From DASQFU01 sp035632955 (lineage in GTDB: Bacteria > Eisenbacteria > RBG-16-71-46), in contig DASQFU010000095.1 of assembly GCA_035632955.1 (NCBI GenBank), forward strand, positions 1 to 15,391: a DNA stretch of 15,391 bases, read 5' to 3'. The notes under the pieces are model-generated. The model was not told where the DNA came from, did no database searches, and saw only the letters and a program-made list of their open reading frames with translations. The stretch's first letter is position 1, and every line of letters begins with the position of its first letter. Of this stretch, positions 15,192-15,391 are shown piece after piece. The position numbers were made by a program, and so were the translations under genes.

Positions 15192-15391
15192 ATGCTCAAG
15201 GATTTCAAAGCGTTTCTCCTGCAGACGAACGCGTTCGCGCTCGCGATCGGCGTCATCATCGGCGCGGCGATCGGCAAAGTCGTCGGCTCGCTCGCCAGCG
15301 ACATCCTGATGCCGCTGATCGGCACGATCCTGCCAGGTGGTGCCTGGCGCGAGCAGAAGATCGTGTTGAGCATGAAGCCCGACGGAACCCC
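15192..15391 (+). CDS. mscL: Large-conductance mechanosensitive channel, N-terminal part
   Basis: The first 66 codons of a gene cut by the right edge. The protein starts MLKDFKAFLLQTNAFALAIG and continues with VIIGAAIGKVVGSLASDILMPLIG, the amphipathic N-terminal helix and first transmembrane helix (pore-lining) of MscL; the Gly/Ala-rich spacing needed for helix packing is intact. MscL opens under membrane tension to release solutes on hypo-osmotic shock. GGAGGG at 15179-15184, 7 nt before the ATG, sets the start. The second helix and C-terminal bundle lie outside the window. Confidence 0.9.
   Translation, partial: MLKDFKAFLLQTNAFALAIGVIIGAAIGKVVGSLASDILMPLIGTILPGGAWREQKIVLSMKPDGT

Noticed and set aside
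14936..15391. Open plus-strand frame from ATG 14936 running into mscL out of frame
   Set aside because: It is Arg-rich, has a poor start, and mscL occupies the other frame with a strong Shine-Dalgarno site.

Overview
This is a high-GC bacterial window with compact genes, clear Shine-Dalgarno sites and no RNA genes, CRISPR arrays or insertion sequences that I can see. Two secreted proteins end in the same FlgD-like / T9SS type A-like domain (YD..GR, WN.....G, G-[IL]-YFVR), and a third exported protein carries a repeat I do not recognise. Together with the GC content and the gene set, this suggests a free-living member of the FCB superphylum, most likely Candidatus Eisenbacteria or a relative. 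That assignment is inference.

Layout. 1-1992 (minus): a secreted endonuclease/exonuclease/phosphatase-fold protein with a C-terminal sorting-type domain; the start codon of a further minus-strand gene lies at the left edge. 2253-3689 (plus): a tandem HD / HD-GYP phosphohydrolase (c-di-GMP-type), ending 1 nt from the convergent sdhB. 7872-3691 (minus): a succinate dehydrogenase operon of the mycobacterial Sdh1-like type, in the order membrane anchor, possible 25-codon ORF, outer-membrane beta-barrel protein, flavoprotein, iron-sulfur protein. 9302-7983 (minus): a class I PLP aminotransferase 110 nt upstream of that operon and possibly read into it. 9560-11317 (plus): a secreted DUF4331 protein with a nine-Asp run and the sorting-type domain. 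12961-11385 (minus): cysteine dioxygenase overlapping by 4 nt a YeiH-family exporter, with a SAM methyltransferase (13799-13056) upstream; together they look like a small sulfur-handling unit. 14686-13889 (minus): an exported protein built around six SFFD motifs, followed by a strong hairpin terminator. 14687-15191: an intergenic stretch with an elaborate bulged inverted repeat and a 9-codon mini-ORF. 15192-15391 (plus): the start of mscL.

How the genes fit together. The window is mostly respiratory and housekeeping functions (complex II, aminotransferase, thiol oxidation with anion export, osmotic safety valve), interleaved with secreted or cell-surface proteins. The items most worth a second look are the SFFD-repeat protein, the beta-barrel gene inside the sdh operon with its possible coupled small ORF, the Cys/His-rich membrane anchor of complex II, and the structured element at 14818-14873.
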